From positions 1 to 42,559 of the forward strand of contig JALRAS010000012.1 in assembly GCA_023262495.1 (NCBI GenBank): a DNA stretch of 42,559 nucleotides, in the 5' to 3' direction. Shown piece by piece: positions 10,718-19,409 of this stretch. Origin of the DNA: Bacteroidia bacterium. GTDB taxonomy: Bacteria; Bacteroidota; Bacteroidia; UBA4408. The position numbers and the translations under genes were made by a program. The notes beneath the pieces were generated by a model, which was given only the letters and a program-made list of their open reading frames with translations, had not been told where the DNA came from and did not search any database. Each line of letters begins with the position of its first letter. The first letter of the stretch is position 1.

Positions 10718-12652
10718 ATGGCGGCACCCGATGAGCAGTATTCGCAGTGTATAGCATTGTTGCAAAAATATTGGGGACACCAACAATTTAGGCCCCTTCA
10801 AATTGAGATCATACAATCGGTATTAAACAAGCAAGACACATTGGCGCTGCTGCCAACAGGTGGAGGAAAATCACTGTGCTTTCAGTTGCCAGCGCTAGCA
10901 ATGGAGGGCATGTGTATAGTAGTTACGCCACTTATTGCCTTGATGAAAGACCAAGTGATGCAGCTCAATAAAAGAGGTATTAGTGCTACCGCCATTCATA
11001 GCGGAATGACGCGGAGAGAAATTGATATTGCCATTGGTAACAGCATCAATAAACAGCAAAAGTTTTTGTATGTTTCTCCAGAAAGACTGCAATCAGAAAT
11101 GCTATTGTCCAAATTGCACTTAATGCATATCAATTTAATTGCAATTGATGAGGCACATTGTATTTCGCAGTGGGGATATGACTTTCGACCATCTTACCTT
11201 AAAATTACTTCGCTCACAGAATTACTTCCTGAAGTACCCATCATTGCGTTAACAGCCACTGCAACAAGAAAGGTGGTTGAAGATATAGCCGACAAGTTAC
11301 TCCTGAATAAGCCCGCATTTTTTCAAAAGAGTTTCGAGAGAAAAAATATTGCATACATGGTTTTGTACGAGGAAAATAAACTTGCGCGCATACTTAAAAT
11401 TGCCAACACTGTGAGAGGCAGCGGTATTATTTATGTGCGCAGTCGCAGACTCACACAAGAAATTAGTCAGTTTTTAAATCATAGCGGCATTTCCTCTGGA
11501 TTCTATCATGCCGGTTTAACCGCTGAACAAAGAGACGAAATACAAGACAAGTGGATTAAAAATAAAATTCAAATAATGGTGTGTACCAATGCCTTTGGAA
11601 TGGGTATTGATAAGCCCGATGTGCGCTTTGTTATTCACTATGCCATGCCTGATTGTATTGAAAATTATTTCCAAGAAGCAGGCCGAGCAGGACGCGATGA
11701 ACAAAAGGCATATGCCGTTTTATTGTACGAAAAAAATGATCGCAACGAACTTGAAAGACAAGTTGAGGCAGGATTTCCTCCTGTGCATGAAATAAAAAGG
11801 GTGTATCAAGGATTATCGAATTATTTTCAAGTGGCTATGGGAGTTTCACCAGAAAGAAGCTTTGATTTTGATTTAAATGAATTTTGCAACACCTATAAAT
11901 TACAAACCGGACTTGTATACAACGCTATGAAATTACTCGAGCGCGAAGGTTTAATTGCCCTTACGGAAGAAATCAATATGCCCTCGCGAGTGAAGTTCAT
12001 CGTCAACAAAAATGTGTTGTATGACTTTCAAGTGTATCATTTTCGCTATGATGAATTTATTAAATTGCTATTGCGCTCTTACGGTGGAATTTTCGACAAT
12101 TATATCCCTGTAGATGAATTCAATTTGGCTAGGCGCGGGCAGATGAAGAAAGAAGAGGTCATCAACAACCTCCACAAACTTGACGGTCATAAAATACTGA
12201 ATTATCTGCCGCAAAAAAGTATTCCTCAATTGCATTTTACGGCTGCGAGGATTGATGCCAAAACCTTACAATTGAGTAAGGAAATATATACAGACAGAAA
12301 GGTGTTGGCACTAAAAAAAATGAATGCGATGCTCAACTATGCCGAGAGCAAGGAGCTATGCAGAAATATACTCTTGCTAAAGTATTTTGAAGAAAAAAAA
12401 CCAAACACATGCGGTCATTGTGATGTGTGCATCATGAAAAAGAAAGCAGCGCTATCTGACGCTGTAGTACAAAAGTTGAGTGTTAAAATATTAGCCCTGC
12501 TGAAACAACAACCTATGAGCGTGAAGCAGCTCATTGAGCAATTCAAACAACACAAAGAAGACGATGCCTTAGAGGTGCTACATTGGCTGCAGGAAATCAA
12601 TCAAATTATTGAAAAAGATGGCTTGCTGCAAATCAATAATCAAACCCAGTAA
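10718..12652 (+). CDS. recQ: RecQ-family ATP-dependent DNA helicase
   Basis: 644 aa; LPTGGGKSLCFQLPA (Walker A), DEAHCISQWGYDFRP, TATATRKVVEDI, QEAGRAGRD, and Zn-binding CRNILLLKYF...CGHCDVC. Confidence 0.93.
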   Translation: MAAPDEQYSQCIALLQKYWGHQQFRPLQIEIIQSVLNKQDTLALLPTGGGKSLCFQLPALAMEGMCIVVTPLIALMKDQVMQLNKRGISATAIHSGMTRREIDIAIGNSINKQQKFLYVSPERLQSEMLLSKLHLMHINLIAIDEAHCISQWGYDFRPSYLKITSLTELLPEVPIIALTATATRKVVEDIADKLLLNKPAFFQKSFERKNIAYMVLYEENKLARILKIANTVRGSGIIYVRSRRLTQEISQFLNHSGISSGFYHAGLTAEQRDEIQDKWIKNKIQIMVCTNAFGMGIDKPDVRFVIHYAMPDCIENYFQEAGRAGRDEQKAYAVLLYEKNDRNELERQVEAGFPPVHEIKRVYQGLSNYFQVAMGVSPERSFDFDLNEFCNTYKLQTGLVYNAMKLLEREGLIALTEEINMPSRVKFIVNKNVLYDFQVYHFRYDEFIKLLLRSYGGIFDNYIPVDEFNLARRGQMKKEEVINNLHKLDGHKILNYLPQKSIPQLHFTAARIDAKTLQLSKEIYTDRKVLALKKMNAMLNYAESKELCRNILLLKYFEEKKPNTCGHCDVCIMKKKAALSDAVVQKLSVKILALLKQQPMSVKQLIEQFKQHKEDDALEVLHWLQEINQIIEKDGLLQINNQTQ

Positions 12653-12653
12653 A

Positions 12654-13142
12654 TTATCTTGTACGATCAAATGTAATCAAGTCGGTTGAAGGAATTTCTT
12701 TAAGCCCCAACTGCCTAAACATGGTTATCAATTGACCACGATGGTAGGTGCTGTGATTCATACAATGCATTACGATGGTGCCAAAAGGTGTAGAAAATTT
12801 TTCTCCTTTGAGATTGGTATAGTCACACAATTGATCAAAAAATGATTGATCGGCATTTTCCACAAAGTCATTAAAGCTGGCACTAGTTGACAAGAATGCA
12901 TTGGTTGAAAAACCTTCTTTATCCATCATTTTACTGGGCCAATCATTGATGCTGCTTCCTTGCATGCGTTGCAACCAAATATACTCTGCATCCCAAATAT
13001 GCAATATTGTTTTGAACACACTATTAAAACTGCTTTCAATGGTTTGATGCAATTGTTCAACTGTGATTTGCTCTACGCACTTGATCATTTCATTATTAGC
13101 CCACAAATTGTATGCGGTATAGTGTTCCAAATTTTTTTTCAT
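12654..13142 (-). CDS. DinB-like (damage-inducible/YfiT-fold) protein
   Basis: Start placed at the internal MKKNLEHYTAYNLWANNEM; HIWDAEYIWLQRM and MNHSTYHRGQL His motifs typical of DinB superfamily metal-binding proteins. The longer ORF track start (13190) is unlikely. Confidence 0.85.
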   Translation of the reverse strand: MKKNLEHYTAYNLWANNEMIKCVEQITVEQLHQTIESSFNSVFKTILHIWDAEYIWLQRMQGSSINDWPSKMMDKEGFSTNAFLSTSASFNDFVENADQSFFDQLCDYTNLKGEKFSTPFGTIVMHCMNHSTYHRGQLITMFRQLGLKEIPSTDLITFDRTR

Positions 13143-13219
13143 GATGAATATTTTGCTTGGCGCAAAGCTAATAATATTCATGAAGCACATGTTGCATCGG
13201 CCAATAAATAGCGATCACA

Positions 13220-14440
13220 CTACATATCCATTGCTCTTAACTTTGGAGCTACTTTTGCAGTTGCGGCAACAATGCCTATCGTAGCAAGTCCGCCATAAAT
13301 TACGGAAGGCACAAGCCCAAAAATCTTGGCTGCAAGTCCGCTTTCAAAAGATCCAATCTCGTTACTTAGTCCAATAAATACGCTATTGACAGACGCTACC
13401 CTCCCTCTCATTTCATCGGGTGTATTGCTTTGCACCAACGTTTGCCTAATGACTACCGACACATTATCAACTGCACCACTCAAGGCTAAAATAGCAAACG
13501 ATACATACAAGTTTTTACTGAGTGCAAAGGCAATCATACACAATCCAAATGCAGCCACCGAAACCAGTAATATTTTTCCGGCACCTTTGCCCGGAGGTTT
13601 AATCATGATTAATACAGCCATTAATACCGCACCTACAGCGGGTGCTGCCCTCAAAAGGCCTAATCCCTCGGCTCCGCAGTGATATACCTCAACGGCAAAT
13701 ACAGGTAGCAGGGCTGTTGCTCCTCCAAAAAGAACAGCAAATAAATCGAGCGATAATGAAGCAATAATAACCTGATTGTTGAACACAAATTTAATTCCCT
13801 CCTTTAATCGCTTGATTACTGACTCATCCTTTCTTTGGGTATAAACCTGATGATCGCTTAATGTGATGTAAAGTAGCAATGACAGTAGCTGCATAGACAA
13901 TATTACCGACATACTGATTGATGCCTGCCCAAAACCAAAAATAAGTCCGCCAAACGCAGGACCTATGATTGCTGCAATGTGAAAGGCAGTTGTATTCCAG
14001 GTAGTGGCATTGGCAAAAACTGAGGAAGGAACTAAATTAGGCACCATTGCTTGGGAGGCCGGACCAAAAAATCCTCGTGCTAAACCAATCACAATGACCA
14101 CCGAAAAATACCCACTTAGTAAAATAGAGGGCTTTAACGAAGACTGATTAATGGCAAGAAACAACAAAATCAAACTAGCGCAAACGATTAGCAAAGTAGC
14201 ATATATCACCATTTTTTTGCGACTATACTGATCGGCCATGTTTCCTGCAAACAATACTACTACCAAAAATGGAATTACCTCGGCAATACCTATCAAACCT
14301 AATGAAAGCGGATCTTTTGTAATATCATAAACCAACCAACTCAAAATTAAGTTTTGCATTTGAACCGAAAAAATTAGAGAGAAACGGGCAAACAAAAAAT
14401 GTCGAAAAGGAATGACTTTTAGCGCATCAAAAGCTGTCAT
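13220..14440 (-). CDS. MFS transporter (EntS-like exporter family)
   Basis: 406 aa hydrophobic protein with about 10-12 TM segments; FAGNMADQYSRKK loop and GLARGFFGPASQAMVPNLVP motif. Confidence 0.85.
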   Translation of the reverse strand: MTAFDALKVIPFRHFLFARFSLIFSVQMQNLILSWLVYDITKDPLSLGLIGIAEVIPFLVVVLFAGNMADQYSRKKMVIYATLLIVCASLILLFLAINQSSLKPSILLSGYFSVVIVIGLARGFFGPASQAMVPNLVPSSVFANATTWNTTAFHIAAIIGPAFGGLIFGFGQASISMSVILSMQLLSLLLYITLSDHQVYTQRKDESVIKRLKEGIKFVFNNQVIIASLSLDLFAVLFGGATALLPVFAVEVYHCGAEGLGLLRAAPAVGAVLMAVLIMIKPPGKGAGKILLVSVAAFGLCMIAFALSKNLYVSFAILALSGAVDNVSVVIRQTLVQSNTPDEMRGRVASVNSVFIGLSNEIGSFESGLAAKIFGLVPSVIYGGLATIGIVAATAKVAPKLRAMDM

Positions 14441-14739
14441 ATTACAACTTCATGTTTAAAGAGTTGTTCATTGGTCCAGGCCTCGGGGCGATCATTGAAT
14501 AGGATTTTTGTCTTACTCCATACTAGGGCAAATAAATCTGATGCTCGATACTGCTCTAAATAGCTCTCTGCTATCCACTCGCTGTAAGTAAAGAATACAC
14601 TAGTGTTTTTTTGTTGTAGCAAGCGCAGTGAGAGACATCCTTCCGATGAAGCAATGTCTGATTTGTACTCATCAAAAAGTTTTTTAAATTCCTCAACGTG
14701 TTCTGGAAAAAAGCTCATCTTAACTATTCGGGTTATCAT
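14437..14739 (-). CDS. Antibiotic biosynthesis monooxygenase (ABM)-type / putative quinol monooxygenase
   Basis: Start placed at MITRIVKMSFFPEHVEEFKKLF; FFTYSEW and SEGCLSLRLLQ features of ABM domains. 4-bp ATGA overlap with the following MFS gene suggests coupling. Confidence 0.75.
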   Translation of the reverse strand: MITRIVKMSFFPEHVEEFKKLFDEYKSDIASSEGCLSLRLLQQKNTSVFFTYSEWIAESYLEQYRASDLFALVWSKTKILFNDRPEAWTNEQLFKHEVVI

Positions 14740-15218
14740 ATTGAGAAGTTTGACAAAATACAAATAAGGTGCAAATTTAGTATTTGTTTTTAACCCACAT
14801 TCCCCGTTAAGGGGCAATATTAGGTGACTTGCTGATTGTACTGAGCACTTATGCATATAAAATTAATCAATACCGACTTAAAAATTTTTATCATGAAACC
14901 CAACTTTGACCCATTAACAATTACACAACGGCATTAAAAGACTGAAGGCAAATACAAGAAATATGTGAAACAGCGAAGCCCTAAAATAGCAGCATCACAC
15001 CTACAAAATCACTTATCTGTGCAACATTCTGAAGGCTCATCAAGCAACAACTAATCATTCGACTAAAAAAATTAAAGCCAATTTTATTGCCATCATTTTT
15101 TCATAATAGAGATTGACAATTTTAAAATGGAATTTGTATTTAATATAGTTTGAAACAAAAGTTACCGTACATACAGAAATATAATATCATATTTGCAATA
15201 AATTACCACTTACATTTG

Positions 15219-16016
15219 ATGGAATTAATTGGCTACATACTTTCTGTTTTTATTGGCATTTCCTTAGGATTGATTGGTGGAGGTGGTAGTATTTTGACCG
15301 TTCCGTTGTTGGTTTATATTTTTCAAATAGAGGCAAGTATAGCCACTGCCTATTCCTTATTTATCGTTGGCATCAGCAGTGCAGTGGGCTCGCTTGTATA
15401 TTTCAAAGAAAAATTAGTGAACATGAAAGCGGCAGTTATTTTTGGCATTCCTTCAATTATTGCTGTGTTTGTTACGCGCATGTATATATTACCGATAGTG
15501 CCTAATGAGCTTTTCAGCATAGCTGATTATGTTGTAACTAAAAACCGTTTGCTGATGTTGATGTTTGCCCTGCTGATGTTGGCGGCCTCAAGAAGCATGA
15601 TTAAAAAATCAAGCAATAATAGCGAGCAAAGTAATGATGCCATACAATTGAACTATCTGCTCATTTTTATGCAAGGCGCTATTGAAGGCACACTTACCGG
15701 ATTTGTTGGTGCAGGCGGAGGATTTATCATTATTCCTGCATTGGTTATTTTATCTAAGCTTCCAATGAAAGAGGCCATTGGTACTTCTTTGGTAATTATT
15801 GCCATTAAATCACTAATTGGCTTTTGGGGTGCAAGCTTCCACACTGCAACAGATTGGCCCTTCATTGTCCGTATAGCCATGTTTGCGCTTATTGGCATTG
15901 TGATTGGAACAAGTATTTCAAAAAAAATTGATGGAACAAAACTAAAACCTGCCTTTGGTTGGTTTGTATTGGTGATGGGCATTTACATCATCATTAAAGA
16001 AACAGTTTTAAATTAA
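15219..16016 (+). CDS. Sulfite exporter TauE/SafE family permease
   Basis: MELIGYILSVFIGISLGLIGGGGSILTVPLLVYIF and GFVGAGGGFIIIPALV paired motifs. The ATG at 15219 is preferred over the TTG at 15150. Confidence 0.88.
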   Translation: MELIGYILSVFIGISLGLIGGGGSILTVPLLVYIFQIEASIATAYSLFIVGISSAVGSLVYFKEKLVNMKAAVIFGIPSIIAVFVTRMYILPIVPNELFSIADYVVTKNRLLMLMFALLMLAASRSMIKKSSNNSEQSNDAIQLNYLLIFMQGAIEGTLTGFVGAGGGFIIIPALVILSKLPMKEAIGTSLVIIAIKSLIGFWGASFHTATDWPFIVRIAMFALIGIVIGTSISKKIDGTKLKPAFGWFVLVMGIYIIIKETVLN

Positions 16017-16042
16017 AAGGTAAATTGTAAACAATGTAACTA

Positions 16043-16070
16043 TTGATTCAAAAAAAATGCTATACTTTTG
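16043..16070 (+). promoter_or_regulatory. Putative promoter of the MBL/rhodanese gene
   Basis: TTG (16043-16045), 17-bp spacer, TACTTTTG (16063-16070) matching TAnnTTTG, about 108 nt upstream of the ATG. Confidence 0.45.
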
Positions 16071-16177
16071 TGAAGATAATTAGATGATGAGCGAATTAGC
16101 TGATTAGCTAATGTGCCAATTAAAAATTAAGAATTAAAAATTAACAATTTAGAATTTAAAAATTAGAATTTATAGAT

Positions 16178-17593
16178 ATGAAATTAGAACAAATATATAC
16201 CGGATGCTTGGCTCAAGGAGCTTATTATATAACCTCTAACGGTGAGGCAGCAATTATCGACCCATTGCGCGAAACCCAACCCTACATGGATAGATTGGCC
16301 AAAGACAATGTAAAATTAAAATACATTTTTGAAACACATTTTCATGCCGACTTTGTAAGTGGTCATTTAGATTTAAGCAAAAAAACAAACGCTAAAATTG
16401 TATTTGGTCCTAATGCGGTTTGTGAGTTTGATGCCATTATTGCCAAAGACAATGAAATATTCAAGGTAGGCAACATTACCATAAAAGCTTTACACACACC
16501 CGGTCATACCATGGAAAGCACCACTTACTTGTTGATTGATGAAAACGGGAAAGATTATTGTATTTTTAGTGGTGACACTTTGTTTTTAGGTGATGTAGGT
16601 CGTCCTGACTTAGCCCAGAAAGCAGCGAACATGACTATGGAAGGCTTGGCGGGCATGTTGTACGACAGCTTAAATACCAAAATTATGCCTTTGGCAGATG
16701 ATGTCATTGTGTATCCTGCGCATGGTGCCGGCAGTGCCTGTGGCAAAAACATGATGAAAGAAACAGTTGATAGTTTAGGCAATCAAAAGAAAATGAATTA
16801 TGCCTTGAACCAACCCAACAAAGAAGCATTTATCACTGCGGTGTTAGAAGGTTTAACTCCTCCTCCATCCTATTTTGGCATGAATGTGGCTATGAATAAA
16901 AAGGGCTACGATAGCTTTGAAGATGTGCTTAACAATGGCATGCGCGCTCTTGATGTAAATGCTTTTGAAGCAGCAGCTGAAGAAACAAATGCACTTATTT
17001 TAGACACACGGCCTGCCGGAGAATTTGCTAAAGCATACGTGCCGCAGTCTATTAATATTGGTATCAATGGTGACTTTGCCCCTTGGGTTGGAGCAATGAT
17101 TGCTGATGTAAAAACACCCATTTTATTGATTACTGCAATTGGGAAAGAAGAGGAATCTGTAACGCGTTTAGCACGTGTGGGATTCGATCATCAAATTGGG
17201 CATTTAAAAGGTGGTATCGAAACATGGATACACGCAGGCAAAGAAACCGACCAAGTTCATCGAATAGCTGCCACACAATTTGCCGGGGAAGTAAAAATTG
17301 GGGAAAGCAAAGTGATTGATGTGCGCAAAGAAAGTGAATACGCTGCTGAGCATGTAGATGAAGCTTACAGCAAACCCTTGGCCTACATCAACGATTGGAT
17401 AAAAGACATTAATCCCGCTGAACATTTTTACATGCATTGCCAAGGTGGTTACAGAAGCATGATTGCTGCTAGTATTTTACAAGCCAGGGGTTACAGAAAC
17501 TTTACCGAGGTAGAAGGTGGTTTTGCAGCTATTGCAAAAACTGATTTGCCCAAAACTGATTTTGTATGCCAAAGCAAGACATTGAATAAGTGA
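16178..17593 (+). CDS. MBL-fold persulfide dioxygenase-like protein with pseudorhodanese and rhodanese domains (CstB-like)
   Basis: 471 aa; ETHFHADFVSGH and HTPGHTMESTTY metal-binding motifs. First rhodanese-like domain lacks a catalytic Cys (ILLITAIGKEEES); second has HCQGGYRS (Cys codon 17438-17440). Confidence 0.88.
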   Translation: MKLEQIYTGCLAQGAYYITSNGEAAIIDPLRETQPYMDRLAKDNVKLKYIFETHFHADFVSGHLDLSKKTNAKIVFGPNAVCEFDAIIAKDNEIFKVGNITIKALHTPGHTMESTTYLLIDENGKDYCIFSGDTLFLGDVGRPDLAQKAANMTMEGLAGMLYDSLNTKIMPLADDVIVYPAHGAGSACGKNMMKETVDSLGNQKKMNYALNQPNKEAFITAVLEGLTPPPSYFGMNVAMNKKGYDSFEDVLNNGMRALDVNAFEAAAEETNALILDTRPAGEFAKAYVPQSINIGINGDFAPWVGAMIADVKTPILLITAIGKEEESVTRLARVGFDHQIGHLKGGIETWIHAGKETDQVHRIAATQFAGEVKIGESKVIDVRKESEYAAEHVDEAYSKPLAYINDWIKDINPAEHFYMHCQGGYRSMIAASILQARGYRNFTEVEGGFAAIAKTDLPKTDFVCQSKTLNK

Positions 17594-17619
17594 AAATATT
17601 TCCAAATTAGTTCCTCTGT

Positions 17620-17647
17620 AAAAAGTAGTGGGTAAGCACTACTTTTT
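17620..17647. terminator. Bidirectional intrinsic terminator between convergent genes
   Basis: Perfect inverted repeat AAAAAGTAGTG-GGTAAG-CACTACTTTTT; contains the minus-strand stop codon (17639-17641). Confidence 0.8.
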
Positions 17648-18481
17648 ATCGTCTAAATGCTTACTCGCCTTTTGCATTCTTTGCCACTTACTAGGTATAT
17701 AAATATCTTTACTAATGGTGAAATATAGTCCAGAACCTTTAGAGAAAGTATATGTTTCATAGTTACTGCCATCTTTATAATCGTAAAAATTTATTTTTTG
17801 ATAAGATAATTGGTTGTATCTTCTTGCTTGTGAGAAATGAACAGAAAAATTGACAATATTTTTTCCTTTTTTATTATACCCCTTAAGCATAAAACCTAAG
17901 GTACCCATAATACCATATCTAATACCTGAACTAAAGTAACTTGAATACAACATAGAATCTAAATTAGCATTGGTATAATAAACAAATCCTAATCCAGTTT
18001 CTGCAGGTATTGGAGGTCTAATCATCAATTCAACACCACCAAATAAAAAGCCCTGCCATCTATATTTTTTATGCAGTGCCACCGAATCACTCCCAAATAA
18101 TTTGATACCAAATTTGATGCCGTACCTGCTGTAACTTTGGCCTCCGGCATCAGACATACGTGATGAATAGTATGTATTGTTATATTTGCGATAATCTGTT
18201 TGAATCAAATCTATTCCTGAGTTTGCATCATCTTGCGCCCACCCAATTTCTGCAAACCAATTTTTAGTTCTATAGCCTGCATAGAGTCCTAAATTAAAAC
18301 CTTGCATGGTATAAAACCTTTTTGGTTTTACAATTAATGTATAATTATTTTGGGTAGTAATGGGTATTGTCAACCCTTTGTTGGCATGGAACTTACGCTC
18401 AATAGCAGGTCTTACATAAAAACCTTTCTGTGCAAATACTTGCACAGAAAGGAATAAAAGAAAAACAGTTATTCTCATCAT
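17639..18481 (-). CDS. Exported hypothetical protein, possible outer-membrane beta-barrel
   Basis: 280 aa; N-terminal signal MRITVFLLFLSVQVFAQ; alternating aromatic/beta-rich sequence. Confidence 0.6.
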   Translation of the reverse strand: MMRITVFLLFLSVQVFAQKGFYVRPAIERKFHANKGLTIPITTQNNYTLIVKPKRFYTMQGFNLGLYAGYRTKNWFAEIGWAQDDANSGIDLIQTDYRKYNNTYYSSRMSDAGGQSYSRYGIKFGIKLFGSDSVALHKKYRWQGFLFGGVELMIRPPIPAETGLGFVYYTNANLDSMLYSSYFSSGIRYGIMGTLGFMLKGYNKKGKNIVNFSVHFSQARRYNQLSYQKINFYDYKDGSNYETYTFSKGSGLYFTISKDIYIPSKWQRMQKASKHLDDKK

Positions 18482-18544
18482 TTACATAATTACTATTATA
18501 TTAATAAAGAGCGTTAAAACAACCGCTTCAATAAAACATATCAC

Positions 18545-19408
18545 TCAAAATGTTTTTACCTCCACCACCTCAATATCATATATTAAGGTAGTATAAGGCT
18601 GCACCATGGCAATTTTTCTTCTTCCGAAAGCCAATTCACTGGGTATAATTAACGTTGCTTTTGTACCTGCAACCATTTTTAAGAGTCCCTCTTGCATGCC
18701 TTTGGTTATTTTTCCTTGCGACATATCAATCTCAATGGGCTTGTCTTGCTTATCAATCAAGGCACCATCCAAGGTTGTACAAGTGTATGTAATTTTCACT
18801 TTAGATGCTTGGGTAATTGGATTTCCCGTGCCTGCTTCTCTTTCAATGTAATAAAGCCCCGAAGTATCTGGCAATACCTGAATTTGATTGAGCGAAATAA
18901 ACTCCTTTATCCTTTGTGGTTCGGCTACTCTTCGTGCCTCGTTGTCGCGTTCAATCTCCTCGGGTGTGCGCGTCTCTATTGACTCTTTGGGTTTAATGCC
19001 TAGCAGCTTAATCCTAAAATTCATCTTTGTGCCTTTCTTGATGTAACGAGGCATAGCAGTTTTGAAAGTTTTGGCATAGATAGAATCGGCACTTACTCTG
19101 AAAATAGCTGAATCTCCCACTGCCATCATCAACATCCCTTCTTCAAGACTGCCTTTGAAAGTAGGCGCCAATAGTTCAAAAACATTATCGGGTCGGCTCA
19201 CCCTCGAGTCGAAAATAACTGAATCCTTGTGATTGGTGTAAACAAGAATGGTTTTAATTAAATCTCCGGCAGCAGGTTTTATCTTCCCTCCATTGCTGAA
19301 AATTTTATACTCAAGTCCTGTAGCAGTTTTCTCGAAGGCAACCTTTTTTTGACCAAAAGCTGCACTGCTTAAAAATAGGGTTAAGAGGAGCAGACTTTTA
19401 GCTGTCAT
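18545..19408 (-). CDS. Exported FKBP-type peptidyl-prolyl isomerase with two FKBP-like domains
   Basis: 287 aa; signal peptide; N-terminal FKBP-like half (PTFKGSLEEGMLMMAVGDSAIFRVSADS) and C-terminal FKBP (GMQEGLLKMVAGTKATLIIPSELAFGRR). Confidence 0.85.
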   Translation of the reverse strand: MTAKSLLLLTLFLSSAAFGQKKVAFEKTATGLEYKIFSNGGKIKPAAGDLIKTILVYTNHKDSVIFDSRVSRPDNVFELLAPTFKGSLEEGMLMMAVGDSAIFRVSADSIYAKTFKTAMPRYIKKGTKMNFRIKLLGIKPKESIETRTPEEIERDNEARRVAEPQRIKEFISLNQIQVLPDTSGLYYIEREAGTGNPITQASKVKITYTCTTLDGALIDKQDKPIEIDMSQGKITKGMQEGLLKMVAGTKATLIIPSELAFGRRKIAMVQPYTTLIYDIEVVEVKTF

Positions 19409-19409
19409 G

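Noticed and set aside
12654-13142. DinB label read as DNA polymerase IV
   Set aside because: The protein is a small DinB/YfiT four-helix fold with His motifs, not a Y-family polymerase.
14740-14856. N-terminal extension of the ABM monooxygenase ORF
   Set aside because: The extension MHKCSVQSASHLILPLNGECGL... is not domain-like and contains a small CCCC-GTTAA-GGGG hairpin; the internal Met at 14739 gives a canonical ABM start.
14860-15150. ~290 bp intergenic region with a 14-codon ORF (MKPNFDPLTITQRH)
   Set aside because: Too short, with no ribosome-binding or homology evidence; not called as a gene or pseudogene.
16118-16170. AT-rich tandem repeats considered as a CRISPR-like array
   Set aside because: Repeats are contiguous ~14-mers with no spacers and low complexity; no cas genes nearby. 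Kept only as a repeat observation.
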